Assembly (NCBI RefSeq): GCF_025567405.1
Contig: NZ_JAOQKJ010000014.1
Coordinates: 1-64,000 of the forward strand
DNA: 64,000 nucleotides
Direction: 5' to 3'
Source: Suilimivivens aceti
GTDB taxonomy: Bacteria > Bacillota > Clostridia > Lachnospirales > Lachnospiraceae
Shown here: positions 53,500-63,533 of the stretch, piece after piece
Layout of the letters: every line of letters starts with the position of its first letter
Position numbering within the stretch: the stretch's first letter is position 1
Made by a program: the position numbers and the translations under genes
The notes under the pieces: model-generated
The model's database searches: none
The model's input: the letters and a program-made list of their open reading frames with translations, nothing else
What the model was told of the DNA's origin: nothing

Positions 53500-55923
53500 T
53501 TAATCCTTAAATGTAACAATTGTGACACCTGCGTCACCTTCTCCGTATTCTCCCAGCCGGTAGCTCTTCACATATTTGACTCTCTTTAAATGGTTTTGTA
53601 CGGCATTCCGGAGAGCACCGGTTCCCTTGCCATGCACTACCCTTACAGAGGGCAGATGTGCCAGATAGGCATCATCCAGATATTTGTCAAGCTCCGGCAG
53701 TGCCTCATCCACGGTTTTTCCAAGGAGATTGATCTCGCCGGAAACACTTAAGGACTTGGACATCTTGATACCGCTTGTACCAGTACGGGTGCGCTGCAGC
53801 ACCGGCTTCTTTTCTTCTGCTTCTTTTTCCTTTGCATACACAAGATCGTTAATATTGACCTGGGAGCGGATCACTCCGCACTGTACAAATACATTTCCTT
53901 TATGATCGGGTAGCGATGTAACCGTTCCTGTCATTCCCATGGACAGGATCTTTACCGTATCTCCCTTTTTGATCTTGTCAGCCGTCAGCCTGCCGGATTT
54001 TTCCTTTGGCTGGCTCTTTATGACAAGCTTGTCGTTTTTCTCATTGATCTTTCCTCGGATCTTTTCCCTGGATTTTTCAAGATCCTTTAAGGATGCACCC
54101 GGTCCTGCCTTCTGGAATACCCGGATTGTTTCATCTGCCACGTCCTTGGCATTCTGCAGAATATCCCTTGCCTCTTCGTTAGCCTCCCTGAGGATCCTGT
54201 CTCTGGCACTGTCGATCTTTTCATTCTTTTCCTGCAGACGCTTCTTCAGTGTCCCGATCTCCTCCTTGTAGGAAGCGATCTCAAGACGTTCCCTCTCTAT
54301 AGTCACCCTGCTCTGCTCCAGATCTGCCAGCAGATCCTCAAAGCTTCTGTCATCACTGCTGAGCTGCTTTCCTGCTTCTTCAATGATCTCGTCGGAAAGC
54401 CCCAGCTTTCTGGAAATGGCAAAGGCATTACTCTTACCGGGAATACCGATCAGCAGCCGGTAGGTCGGTGAAAGTGTCTCCACGTTGAACTCACAGCAGG
54501 CATTTTCCACCTCCGGCGTGGTCAGGGCATAGACCTTCAGTTCGCTGTAATGGGTCGTTGCCATAGTTCTGATCTTCCGATTATGAAGTCTTTCCAGAAT
54601 AGCGATCGCAAGAGCAGCACCCTCTGTCGGATCTGTTCCTGCGCAGAGCTCATCGAACAGACACAGGGAATCCTGATCGGCATGCTTCAGAATGGATACG
54701 ATCCTTGTCATATGGGAGGAAAAGGTACTGAGACTCTGCTCAATACTCTGTTCATCCCCGATATCCGCAAACACATCCTGAAAAACCGAAAGCTCCGAAC
54801 GATCCAGTGCCGGGATATGCAGTCCTGCCTGTCCCATCAGCGTAAACAGTCCAACGGTCTTCAGAGATACCGTTTTTCCGCCTGTATTTGGTCCTGTAAT
54901 GATCAGCTGGTCAAAGTCCCTGCCAAGATAAATATCGATGGGGACAACCTTTTTCGGGTGAAGCAGGGGATGTCTGCCCTTCCTGATATGAATGGCATGC
55001 TCCCTGTTAAACACCGGTCTTGTGGCATTCTGCTCCAATGCCAGTGCCGCCTTGGCAAAGGTAAAGTCAAGGAACGTCATGATCTTCTGATTCTCAAAGA
55101 TCTCTTCTGTGTGCTCTGCAACCTGGCTGCTTAAGTCTGCCAGGATCACTTCGATCTCTTCTTTTTCTGCTGCAGCCAGCTCCTTCAGCTTATTGTTCAG
55201 CTCTACCACTGCTGTAGGCTCAATAAAGAAGGTGGAACCCGTAGAGGACTGGTCATGCACCATACCAGGCACCTGACTCTTGTATTCCGCCTTTACGGGA
55301 ATACAGTATCTGTTATCCCTCATGGTGATCACTGCATCCTGCAGATAACTGCGGCAGGAGCCATTTACCATAGACAGCAGATGGCTGTGGATCCGTTCTC
55401 CTGTCACAGCAATGTTTCTCCGGATATGCTTGAGATTTACGCTGGCATCATCCGCAATCTCTTCCTCTGACAGAATACATCTGCCGATCTCTGCCGAAAG
55501 CTGTGTCAGCGGCTCCAGTCTTTCAAAATGTCCGGCAAGGGAGCTTGCCTGATAATCCCCACTCTCTTCTCCGTCCCGCTCTGTATTTTCTCTCTGCTTT
55601 CTTCCATAGGCCTTGATCCTGTTTACGTTTTCCAGCTGTCCTGCTACCTTCAGAAGCTCTGAGGCTGACAGCGTACTTCCTATCTCCAGTGATCTGAGTG
55701 CCATGGTCAGGTCCTTATTGCCTCCAAAGGAGGTGGATCCCTTCTGAAAAAGCATGGTAAGGGCATCTGCCGTCTGTGTCTGCGCTTCTTCAATCTGCGC
55801 GGTCTCTGTCATCGGCTCCAGCTCTGCACACAGCCTTCTTCCGGGATCGGAGGTGGCCTTTTCTGTAAGTCTTGCCCTGACCTTTGTATATTCTAATGTT
55901 TCCAGTACTTTCCTGTTTACCAT
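53500..55923 (-). CDS. mutS2: Endonuclease MutS2
   Basis: An 807-aa ATP-dependent DNA-junction protein. MutS2 suppresses homologous recombination and, in Bacillus, rescues collided ribosomes. The MutS core ATPase has Walker A ITGPNTGGKT and Walker B SLCLFDELCAGTD. A long coiled coil (about 500-620) and C-terminal Smr domain (LPSVRVVHGKGTGALRNAVQNHLK) follow. No mismatch-recognition N-terminal domain of MutS. ATG follows GGGAGACAG. First gene of a mutS2-regulator-kinase-trmL operon. Confidence 0.97.
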   Translation of the reverse strand: MVNRKVLETLEYTKVRARLTEKATSDPGRRLCAELEPMTETAQIEEAQTQTADALTMLFQKGSTSFGGNKDLTMALRSLEIGSTLSASELLKVAGQLENVNRIKAYGRKQRENTERDGEESGDYQASSLAGHFERLEPLTQLSAEIGRCILSEEEIADDASVNLKHIRRNIAVTGERIHSHLLSMVNGSCRSYLQDAVITMRDNRYCIPVKAEYKSQVPGMVHDQSSTGSTFFIEPTAVVELNNKLKELAAAEKEEIEVILADLSSQVAEHTEEIFENQKIMTFLDFTFAKAALALEQNATRPVFNREHAIHIRKGRHPLLHPKKVVPIDIYLGRDFDQLIITGPNTGGKTVSLKTVGLFTLMGQAGLHIPALDRSELSVFQDVFADIGDEQSIEQSLSTFSSHMTRIVSILKHADQDSLCLFDELCAGTDPTEGAALAIAILERLHNRKIRTMATTHYSELKVYALTTPEVENACCEFNVETLSPTYRLLIGIPGKSNAFAISRKLGLSDEIIEEAGKQLSSDDRSFEDLLADLEQSRVTIERERLEIASYKEEIGTLKKRLQEKNEKIDSARDRILREANEEARDILQNAKDVADETIRVFQKAGPGASLKDLEKSREKIRGKINEKNDKLVIKSQPKEKSGRLTADKIKKGDTVKILSMGMTGTVTSLPDHKGNVFVQCGVIRSQVNINDLVYAKEKEAEEKKPVLQRTRTGTSGIKMSKSLSVSGEINLLGKTVDEALPELDKYLDDAYLAHLPSVRVVHGKGTGALRNAVQNHLKRVKYVKSYRLGEYGEGDAGVTIVTFKD

Positions 55924-55961
55924 ATGCTTCTGTCTCCCGCTGCCCTGTTTACAACGATTTC

Positions 55962-55970
55962 AGTATAGCA
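55962..55970 (-). promoter_or_regulatory. Extended -10 promoter of mutS2
   Basis: On the minus strand TGC-TATACT, an extended -10, about 40 bases before the mutS2 ATG. No good -35 is seen, which is common for extended -10 promoters. Confidence 0.5.
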
Positions 55971-56052
55971 TATTTTACTGAAAAAATCCCCAAAAAAGAA
56001 TGCTGCAATCCGGTTTTCCCCGCAGAAACATCTTTTTCTGAAAACGCATCTG

Positions 56053-57165
56053 TTATTTTCTTCTCTTATATTCTCCTACCGTCATACCGGTATATTTCTT
56101 AAACTGCCTGCAGAAATAAGATGCATACTGATATCCTACTTTTTCTGCCAGCACATTGACATTGTCAATCCCCTGATCAATCAGTACCCTGGCCTGTTCC
56201 ATTCGCACTTCTGTCAGATAATCCACGAAATTCTTATGCAGCTCCTGTCTGAAAAGATGGCTCAGATAGCTGGTACTGAGTTTTGTATGTTCTGCGATAT
56301 CCTCCAGGGATATATTTTCTATATAATGCTCTCCTATATATTGAACTGCTCTCTGCAGATGCAGGCTGCCGCTCGCTGCATTGCCCTGTTCCCCTGCTTT
56401 GTCAGCTCCCTGTTCCTGCAGCTGGAGCTGCCTTGGAAGTCTTTCCTCAATATCTGCGATCAGGAATCCTGCCTTCATTTCCGGAGCCATGTCAAATATT
56501 GTCTGACAGATCTGGCTCATCATCTCTTCCACATCCCAAGACAGCTTCCGGTATCCCTCTTCATCCATGGCTGATGAGGTATAGATCAGTATGGGCAGCA
56601 CATTTCCTTCTGCCGGACAAATGGTAAAATCACAGAAAAGAGATAGCTTTCCTGCTGCTTCCTGTGATAATCTTTTTATTTTTCCTGCATCAGAAAGGCA
56701 CTGGCTGCCTTCTTTGGCAAAGCATAAAGAAAGAATAAAACCACTGATAAATTCTCCCCTTTTCCCTCTGCCCGCATCCTGCTTTCTCTCTGCCTCAATC
56801 TTTGAAAGGACCTCATCCATCTGTTCCTTTAATTCACTTTTCCTGACAGGCTTTAACAGATAAGCATCCACATGAAGGTGCAGCGCATCCTTTGCATAGG
56901 TAAACTTACCATACGCTGTTTTGACGATCACATGTCCCTCATATCCCCGTTCCCTGAGAATGGTAAGTGCCTGCAATCCGTTCAGACCCGGCATCTCTAT
57001 ATCCAGGATCAGCAGCTCCGGATTTTCCTTTGTCACTGTTTCTACTACCTGGGTGCCATCCTGTGCATCCGGCAGGAGTACTGCTTCCGGATAATTCCGC
57101 TCCAGGAAAAAGTGCATTGCCTTAAGCTCCAGTTCCTCATCATCAGCAATCAATACCCGATACAT
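56053..57165 (-). CDS. AraC-type response regulator (YesN-like)
   Basis: A 370-aa regulator. Receiver (IADDEELELKAM, aspartate in LLILDIEMPG, lysine in LLKPVRK) at 1-125, a linker region, and AraC double helix-turn-helix at about 265-370 (NISLEDIAEHTKLSTSYLSHLFR and VNVLAEKVGYQYASYFCRQFKKYTGM). Overlaps the kinase gene by 16 bases. GAGGAGAGCTT precedes the ATG. Last gene of the CUT2 sugar operon, so it probably controls it. Confidence 0.95.
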   Translation of the reverse strand: MYRVLIADDEELELKAMHFFLERNYPEAVLLPDAQDGTQVVETVTKENPELLILDIEMPGLNGLQALTILRERGYEGHVIVKTAYGKFTYAKDALHLHVDAYLLKPVRKSELKEQMDEVLSKIEAERKQDAGRGKRGEFISGFILSLCFAKEGSQCLSDAGKIKRLSQEAAGKLSLFCDFTICPAEGNVLPILIYTSSAMDEEGYRKLSWDVEEMMSQICQTIFDMAPEMKAGFLIADIEERLPRQLQLQEQGADKAGEQGNAASGSLHLQRAVQYIGEHYIENISLEDIAEHTKLSTSYLSHLFRQELHKNFVDYLTEVRMEQARVLIDQGIDNVNVLAEKVGYQYASYFCRQFKKYTGMTVGEYKRRK

Positions 57166-58622
57166 AAGCTCTCCTCATACGGGATCCTTATTCTGATCTC
57201 CGTTCCCTCTTCCGGTGTGGAAATAATTTCCATCGCAAACCCGTCTTTAAAAAATGCCTTCATTCTGTCGATCACATTTTTTAGACCGATACTGTCAGAA
57301 TGGATCCCCGTCTGGTCTGTCCCCTCTATATAACTTTGGATCAGTCTCCGCTTTTCTTCTTCCATACCGCTTCCGTTATCCCGGATAGTTATATCTATCT
57401 TCCCATCTTTTCTGTGGATCCGTATGAGTATTTCCCCACCCCGGATCGCCAGTCCATGGACGATAGCATTCTCTATAACAGGCTGAAGTGTAAGGGCTGG
57501 AATCCTTCCTTCTGCCGCTGTTTCATCATACTGCAGGTCAAACCGGATCCTTTTGCCAAAACGGATCTGCTGGATATAGATATAATCCCTGCAGTTTTTC
57601 ACCTCATCTGCTACCGTAGCCACATGATGAATATCCTTCAGATTATACCGGAAGTAATCCGATACCGCTTCGATCATCTGCTCTGTGGAAGGTGCTTCCT
57701 CCAGATATGCCATCTGTGCAATACTGTTCAGTGTATTAAACATAAAGTGAGGGTTTATCCTCGCCTGAAGTGCCTTGATCTCGCTTTCCTGCAGCAGCTT
57801 TTCCATTTTCACCTTCTCCAGCCTCTGCTGCTCCAGCAGAAGCTGAAGCTTCATATTCAGTTCCATCTGTCCCATCTGATCCTCAATACGGGAAAGCATC
57901 TCCTCGAACAGCTCTGTCAGCTGTCCCACCTCATCCCTGTTTTGCTTCTGATAACCTTCTCTTTCTGAGCGGTAGGTTGCCGCCTTATAGGACAGTGCCG
58001 ATATGGGACTGATCACATCTCTGGAAAACCAGAGGACCATTCCGAGGATTCCAAGAGAAAATACAATAACTGCCAAAATGCAGATCCCCGAAATCACCTT
58101 CATTTCCCTGTTCAGCTCATTCTGGGCTTCATTGGAATACTGTTCCATAGCCGGATATACATAATCATAATATTTCTCAATCAGCTGCACAGTATAAGCT
58201 GCCTCATCATATGCCTGCAGCCTTTCCTCTCTTGTACCGTGCACAGTGGCTGCAATCTCCGGTTCGATCTGTTCATACAGGCTGTCTGCCATATGGCAGA
58301 GATCATCTATTTCTCTGATATAGCTGTCTTCAAAAATAACATGCCTTAAAGAGGCACTGTCGGACCGTAGTCTCTCAAGTGCCTCTTTTGCTGCTTCTCT
58401 GTCATCCTCCTTCTGCGAAACAGAATAATATTTATATGCCGACAATACCTCACTGACCGTTGTTTTCAGTTCATAGACCCGGTTACTCTTATCAATCAGG
58501 TCACCCAGCCTGTCTTTGGTATAATACTGCATACCAAGCAATATCACCTCTGTTGCAAAAAAGATTGCCATAACTACAAACATACAGAATGAAAATTTTT
58601 CTTTAAGAGAAAGTTTTTTCAT
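57150..58622 (-). CDS. Sensor histidine kinase (YesM-like)
   Basis: A 490-aa kinase of the HisKA_7TM/YesM group. Two membrane helices (about 12-32 and 180-202) flank a helical outer domain. HAMP follows, then the His_kinase box with ALQARINPHFMFNTLNSI and HATPase (QPVIENAIVHG, DNGSGM). Works with the downstream AraC-type regulator. Begins 8 bases after the ABC ATPase gene, linking sugar sensing with transport. Confidence 0.95.
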   Translation of the reverse strand: MKKLSLKEKFSFCMFVVMAIFFATEVILLGMQYYTKDRLGDLIDKSNRVYELKTTVSEVLSAYKYYSVSQKEDDREAAKEALERLRSDSASLRHVIFEDSYIREIDDLCHMADSLYEQIEPEIAATVHGTREERLQAYDEAAYTVQLIEKYYDYVYPAMEQYSNEAQNELNREMKVISGICILAVIVFSLGILGMVLWFSRDVISPISALSYKAATYRSEREGYQKQNRDEVGQLTELFEEMLSRIEDQMGQMELNMKLQLLLEQQRLEKVKMEKLLQESEIKALQARINPHFMFNTLNSIAQMAYLEEAPSTEQMIEAVSDYFRYNLKDIHHVATVADEVKNCRDYIYIQQIRFGKRIRFDLQYDETAAEGRIPALTLQPVIENAIVHGLAIRGGEILIRIHRKDGKIDITIRDNGSGMEEEKRRLIQSYIEGTDQTGIHSDSIGLKNVIDRMKAFFKDGFAMEIISTPEEGTEIRIRIPYEESLCIGY

Positions 58623-58630
58623 AATTCATC

Positions 58631-60148
58631 CTATACAACCATTCTGGTCGCAAGCTCCATTACCTTTTCCTGACTTGCATCTTCCTGCTGCAATTCTCCT
58701 GATACCTTGCCTCCCGAAAGAACAATGATCCTGTCTGACATTGAAATCAATTCCGGCAGCTCAGAAGATATCATGATAATTGCAATACCCTGTCTTGCCA
58801 GTTCCACCATGATCTTATAAATCTCATACTTAGTTCCCACATCGATTCCCCTCGTAGGTTCATCCATGATCAGGACTCTCGGTTTGGTCATAAGCCATTT
58901 GCTGAGAACTGCCTTCTGCTGATTTCCACCGGACAGTGTTTCCATATGGACTGTCATATCAGCTGCCTTGATCTTCAGTTCATCAAAATATTTTCTGGCA
59001 GACAGCTGCTCTTTTTTGTGATTAATGATACCATATCTGCAGATTGCTTTCAACGAAGCCAGTGTGATGTTCTCTTCTATGGACATTCCACCTACAAATC
59101 CGTCCAGCTTACGGTCTTCTGTTACAAGTGCAAGTCCTTCCCGGATCGCATCCTCCGGTTTTCTGATCTGTACCTCTCTGCCATCGATCATTACTGCTCC
59201 TGATTGTTTCCCGATAATACCAAAAACTGCATTCACCAGCTCACTTCTGCCGGCTCCTACCAGACCGCCGATTCCAAGAATTTCTCCCTTCCTGACAGTG
59301 AAACTGACGTCTTCCACAATTTTCTTTTTGGCATTCTGCGGATGTGGAACCGAGAAATCTCTGGCCTCCATGACAACTTCTCCCACAGGAACTTTGCATT
59401 TTGGATACAGATTGTCCATTTTTCTTCCCACCATTTCTGCAATGATCCTGCTCTGGTCAAATTCCTCTCTGTTATGATTGTTGATCACTTTTCCATCCCG
59501 CATGACAACGATCCTGTCTGAATAAGCGAATACCTCGTCCAGCTTATGGGAAATAAGCACACAGGTATATCCCTGCTTCTTTAAATTCAGCATGATCTGA
59601 AAAAGTGTTGCTGATTCTGTTTCTGTCAGGGATGCCGTCGGCTCGTCCAGGATCAGGATCCTTGGCTTATGGGAAAGTGCTCTTGCGATCGAAACAAGCT
59701 GCTGTTTGCTGGCATTCAGATTTCTTAAAATTTCTGTCGGCTCCACATCAAGCTGAAGCTGACCCAGATACTCTGTTGCCGCCTGATATAGCTTATTCCA
59801 CTTGATCACGTTTCCAAACTGCTTCCAGCCTCCAAGGAAAATATTCTCCGCCACACTCAGGTCAAGATGCATATTCAGCTCTTGATAAATCATGGCAATC
59901 CCTGCTTCCTCAGACTGTCTGGTGTTGTGAAACTGCATCGTTTTTCCTTCTACCAGAATGTTGCCTGCATAGCTGTCGCAGGAATAGGAACCACTTAGGA
60001 TTTTCATCAGTGTGCTTTTCCCGGCACCGTTCTCTCCTACAATAGAAAGGATCTCCCCTTCATATGCCTGAAGAGAAACATCATCCAGCGCCTTCACACC
60101 CGGAAAGGTCTTGGTAATATGCTGCATTTCCAATACCATTTTAGCCAT
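58631..60148 (-). CDS. CUT2 sugar ABC transporter ATP-binding protein (XylG/MglA-like)
   Basis: A 505-aa tandem ATPase. The first cassette has Walker A GENGAGKST and a degenerate signature NASKQQLVSIARAL; the second has GLVGAGRSE and LSGGNQQKAVLSKWL. This two-half arrangement with a degenerate second Walker A is diagnostic for monosaccharide (CUT2) importers. Follows the permease by 18 bases. Confidence 0.95.
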   Translation of the reverse strand: MAKMVLEMQHITKTFPGVKALDDVSLQAYEGEILSIVGENGAGKSTLMKILSGSYSCDSYAGNILVEGKTMQFHNTRQSEEAGIAMIYQELNMHLDLSVAENIFLGGWKQFGNVIKWNKLYQAATEYLGQLQLDVEPTEILRNLNASKQQLVSIARALSHKPRILILDEPTASLTETESATLFQIMLNLKKQGYTCVLISHKLDEVFAYSDRIVVMRDGKVINNHNREEFDQSRIIAEMVGRKMDNLYPKCKVPVGEVVMEARDFSVPHPQNAKKKIVEDVSFTVRKGEILGIGGLVGAGRSELVNAVFGIIGKQSGAVMIDGREVQIRKPEDAIREGLALVTEDRKLDGFVGGMSIEENITLASLKAICRYGIINHKKEQLSARKYFDELKIKAADMTVHMETLSGGNQQKAVLSKWLMTKPRVLIMDEPTRGIDVGTKYEIYKIMVELARQGIAIIMISSELPELISMSDRIIVLSGGKVSGELQQEDASQEKVMELATRMVV

Positions 60149-60166
60149 ACCCTCACCCTCCTTCTG

Positions 60167-61108
60167 CTATTTCGATGCAATTTTCTTTAGCCGGAATGTA
60201 TCCATGCCGACTGCTGCTACCATAATGATCCCAATGGTGATCTTCTGCCAGTATACAGAAACATGGAGCAGTACCATGGCATTTGAAATAGTTTCCATCA
60301 GTGCGCAGCCAAGAATCGTGCCAAGCACTGATCCATAACCACCATACATACTTGTTCCACCGATAATAACAGCGGCAACAGCTGTCATTTCCCAGCCATC
60401 TCCTGCATTAGGCTGCGCAGAGCTTAATCTTGCTGCCATGATGATCCCAACAAAGCCAGCCAGCAGGGAAACCAGTACATGTGCAGAAAAGAGAACTCTT
60501 TTTACATTAATACCGGATACCCTGGAAGCCTCTCTGTTTCCACCAACTGCCATGAGACTTCTTCCATATGATGTCTTTTTGATCACGAAATGAGCGATCA
60601 GTACAATAGCAGCTGCAATAAAAACAGAATATGGGATTCCTGCCAGAGTTCCCTGTCCAAGTACCTTGAATTCATCCGGCAGCGGATAATACGGTTCTCC
60701 CTTCGTCAGTACATTCACGATTCCCCTTGCCACATACATGGTTCCCAAGGTGGCAATCAGTGCCGGGATCCTGCAATTGACGATCAATACCGCATTTACT
60801 ATGCCAACCACAGCTGATGCCAGAAGTCCCATAAGAATGGAGAACCAGACAGGAAGGCTGTTTACGAGGCACAATCCGCAGATTGCGCCCCCAAGCCCCA
60901 TAACAGAGCCAATCGACATATCCAGGCTGGCCCCCAGCAGTACATAAGTAACTCCAACACTGACGATCAACAGAAAAGAAACGGATCTTGCCAGATCGAT
61001 CAGATTGGATCCAGCAAAAAACACCGGGTTGATCATACCAGTTACGATACATAATATTGCCAGCGGAACGATCTTGATCAGACCGTTCATGCTTATCTTC
61101 TTTTTCAT
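60167..61108 (-). CDS. CUT2 sugar ABC transporter permease (RbsC-like)
   Basis: A 313-aa membrane protein with about eight to ten helices. The family pattern GVTYVLLGASLDMSIGSVMGLGG and AVGGNREASRVSGINVKR are seen. Start at 61108 because AAGGTGG stands upstream; a GTG two codons earlier is less likely. Partner of the two-domain ATPase. Confidence 0.94.
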   Translation of the reverse strand: MKKKISMNGLIKIVPLAILCIVTGMINPVFFAGSNLIDLARSVSFLLIVSVGVTYVLLGASLDMSIGSVMGLGGAICGLCLVNSLPVWFSILMGLLASAVVGIVNAVLIVNCRIPALIATLGTMYVARGIVNVLTKGEPYYPLPDEFKVLGQGTLAGIPYSVFIAAAIVLIAHFVIKKTSYGRSLMAVGGNREASRVSGINVKRVLFSAHVLVSLLAGFVGIIMAARLSSAQPNAGDGWEMTAVAAVIIGGTSMYGGYGSVLGTILGCALMETISNAMVLLHVSVYWQKITIGIIMVAAVGMDTFRLKKIASK

Positions 61109-61128
61109 AAGCACACCACCTTATCTGA

Positions 61129-62157
61129 TTACTGGGCATCTTTGTAAGTATCTACATTTTCAGCCGTCACAAAAGTAACACCGGAATCAATAACTGTCTC
61201 TGTCAGGTCTTCTCCATTCTTGATCCTGGTCAGGAGTTCTACTGCCTTTCTTCCCATAAAATCAGGCTTCTGCACAATGGTTCCCTTTACTACACCTGTA
61301 CGGATAAAGTCAAGGCATTCATCTGTATCATCCCATCCAATCACGGTAATTGTTCCAGAAAGCCCCTGCTCCTCCAGTACCTTTCCTGCTGCCACTGCGC
61401 CGGTTCCTTCACTGCCGAAGATTGCTGTCATCTCCGGATAAGCCTTCAACATATCCTGCGCCTTCTGGGTTCCTGTCAGCATATCAGAATTGCAGGCTTC
61501 TGTTGTCAGGATCTCCATATCCGGCTCATCCTTAATTGCATCCTCAAAGCCCTTGATTCGGTCGTTGTCTGTTTCCTGTCCAATGGTGCCTCTGATGATT
61601 CCAATCTTTGCCTTACCACCGGTTGCTTCGATCATTGCCTTACCAGCCTCATAGCCCGCATCATAGTTAGAGGTTCCAACATAAGCTGCCCGCTTGCTTT
61701 CCGGTGCATCAGTATCTACCAGTACAACGGGAATTCCCGCATCTACTGCACGGTCAATGGCCGGTCCGATCGCTGCCGGGGAAAGTGCCATTGTAATGAT
61801 ACCATCCACCTTGGATGCGATTGCTGTATCAATATATTTCACCATGGCATCCACATCAACCTTGGTATCTCCAAGCACTGCCACATCCACGCCCTGCTCC
61901 TTGGCACCTGCCTGAATTCCTTCCTCTACATCTATCCAATACTCATGACTGACAAGAGGTGAAACAAAGGTATACTGATAGGTATTTTCTCCATTTGCCG
62001 TTTCTTCTGCACCGGTATCTGCTTCTGCTGATCCCTCTGCAGCTGTTTGATCCTGTGTCTCTGCTGCCTCCTGTGTATTTGTGTTTGTATTTCCGCATCC
62101 CATCAGGGAGATTGCTGTTACAGCCGCCAAAATAAATGCAATTATCTTTTTCTTCAT
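61129..62157 (-). CDS. Sugar-binding lipoprotein (RbsB/CUT2 type)
   Basis: A 342-aa lipoprotein. The signal peptide ends in the lipobox LMGC and a Thr/Glu/Ala linker follows. The PBP1-type fold contains VDGIITMALSPAAIGPAIDRAVDAGIPVVLVDT and the hinge FGSEGTGAVAAGK. Binds an unidentified monosaccharide or polyol. Lies between the FAD oxidoreductase and permease genes. Confidence 0.94.
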   Translation of the reverse strand: MKKKIIAFILAAVTAISLMGCGNTNTNTQEAAETQDQTAAEGSAEADTGAEETANGENTYQYTFVSPLVSHEYWIDVEEGIQAGAKEQGVDVAVLGDTKVDVDAMVKYIDTAIASKVDGIITMALSPAAIGPAIDRAVDAGIPVVLVDTDAPESKRAAYVGTSNYDAGYEAGKAMIEATGGKAKIGIIRGTIGQETDNDRIKGFEDAIKDEPDMEILTTEACNSDMLTGTQKAQDMLKAYPEMTAIFGSEGTGAVAAGKVLEEQGLSGTITVIGWDDTDECLDFIRTGVVKGTIVQKPDFMGRKAVELLTRIKNGEDLTETVIDSGVTFVTAENVDTYKDAQ

Positions 62158-62174
62158 AGTCTTTTTCCTCTTTT

Positions 62175-63533
62175 CTATATTGTTGAAATATGAATATATC
62201 TGGGTTCCGGCTTCTCCGGTTCCTGATCCCCAAGATATACGCCCTGCTTCTTCAGCTGATCCTGCAGCTTTTTCACAGAAAGCTTTCTGAAAGGAACGTC
62301 CTCTTTGATGCTCAGTGCCGCCGCTGCTCCTGCAGCTTCCCCAGTTCCATAGCAGGTGGCCATAACAGCAATTCCATCATGGGCAATGCAGCGTCCCGCT
62401 GCAATAATATTTTCTACTTCCAGTGGAAGTAATGCCCTGTAAGGAATGCTGTAAGCGTGTCCGGGAATCAGCCAGTACAGTTCACAGCCTCCTCCATTCG
62501 GATTATGGATATCCACACCATAGGCATTCATGGAAATCGCATCATCGAATATAGTATAATTCAGGATATCATCTCTGGTCACTTTATACTCTGCCACGAT
62601 TCTTCTGGATACCATCATACCCATCATATTGGCAACCTTGGTCAGTCTTGCATGCTCTGTCCCTTTATAATTATGATGAAGCCAGTCAAGAACCTCCAGT
62701 ATCTGCTTTCTGCATGCAATTTCACCCTTTGTGATATCCTCTGCAGAGCAGGGATTGATACCTGTCACTCTGGTCATTTCTGCCCGGAATTCATCTTCCT
62801 TCATCAGCGGGAACAGATTGACTGCTCCATAGGCAAGGGACTTATCTACCTTCCAGGTTACTGTATCCGGCGCAAGACCATCCATACAGAACATGGTAGA
62901 TACCGGACTCTTTACTTCTTCTCCATCCTTTTCTCCTACGCCTGTTTCAAATGGCGCTCCTGTGTAGGCAATGACATCTCCATCTCCGGTACAGTCGATC
63001 ACACGTTTTGCATATACTGCCTGTCTGCCGGATTTGTTTTCAATGATGACACCTCGGATCGTCTTTCCTTCCATGATAGCTGCCGTGATGTAGGTATGGA
63101 ATAATACCTTTATGCCATATTTTTCTACCAGTCTGTCAGCTGCGATCTTATACATTTCCGGATCAAACGGGCAGATCGCCGTATCCGGCTCATGGCGGTT
63201 GACCGAAAAGTATGGTCTTTCTTCTGCCAGGTGTGGTGGCTTGATACAGCCTCCCATCTCCTCCAGAAGATTTGTAAATTCCTCAAACACTCCCTTGATC
63301 ACCTGTCTGCCTCCGGTATAGGCTGACATGGACATAAAGGATGTGACAAGTCCTACGGTTCCCTGTCCGCCAAGGCAGTTAAACCTTTCGATCAACAGAA
63401 CCTCTGCGCCATTTTTGGCAGCGCTGACTGCCGCTGCGATCCCTGAAGGTCCACCGCCACATACCAGCACATCCACATCATAGCTGACAGGCAGTTTTTT
63501 TTCAGGTTCCACATAAATTTTCTGACTCTGCAT
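62175..63533 (-). CDS. FAD-dependent oxidoreductase
   Basis: A 452-aa flavoprotein. The N-terminal dinucleotide fold is VLVCGGGPSGIAAAVSAAKNGAEVLLIERF, a GGxGTVGL flavin loop follows, and a second nucleotide-contact block is ENIIAAGRCIAHDGIAVM. It fits the FAD_oxidored (PF12831) group. No signal peptide. GGGAGGGTTATTC precedes the ATG. First gene of the sugar-transport operon, which suggests it acts on the imported compound, for example oxidising a sugar or polyol hydroxyl. Substrate is not predictable. Confidence 0.88.
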   Translation of the reverse strand: MQSQKIYVEPEKKLPVSYDVDVLVCGGGPSGIAAAVSAAKNGAEVLLIERFNCLGGQGTVGLVTSFMSMSAYTGGRQVIKGVFEEFTNLLEEMGGCIKPPHLAEERPYFSVNRHEPDTAICPFDPEMYKIAADRLVEKYGIKVLFHTYITAAIMEGKTIRGVIIENKSGRQAVYAKRVIDCTGDGDVIAYTGAPFETGVGEKDGEEVKSPVSTMFCMDGLAPDTVTWKVDKSLAYGAVNLFPLMKEDEFRAEMTRVTGINPCSAEDITKGEIACRKQILEVLDWLHHNYKGTEHARLTKVANMMGMMVSRRIVAEYKVTRDDILNYTIFDDAISMNAYGVDIHNPNGGGCELYWLIPGHAYSIPYRALLPLEVENIIAAGRCIAHDGIAVMATCYGTGEAAGAAAALSIKEDVPFRKLSVKKLQDQLKKQGVYLGDQEPEKPEPRYIHISTI

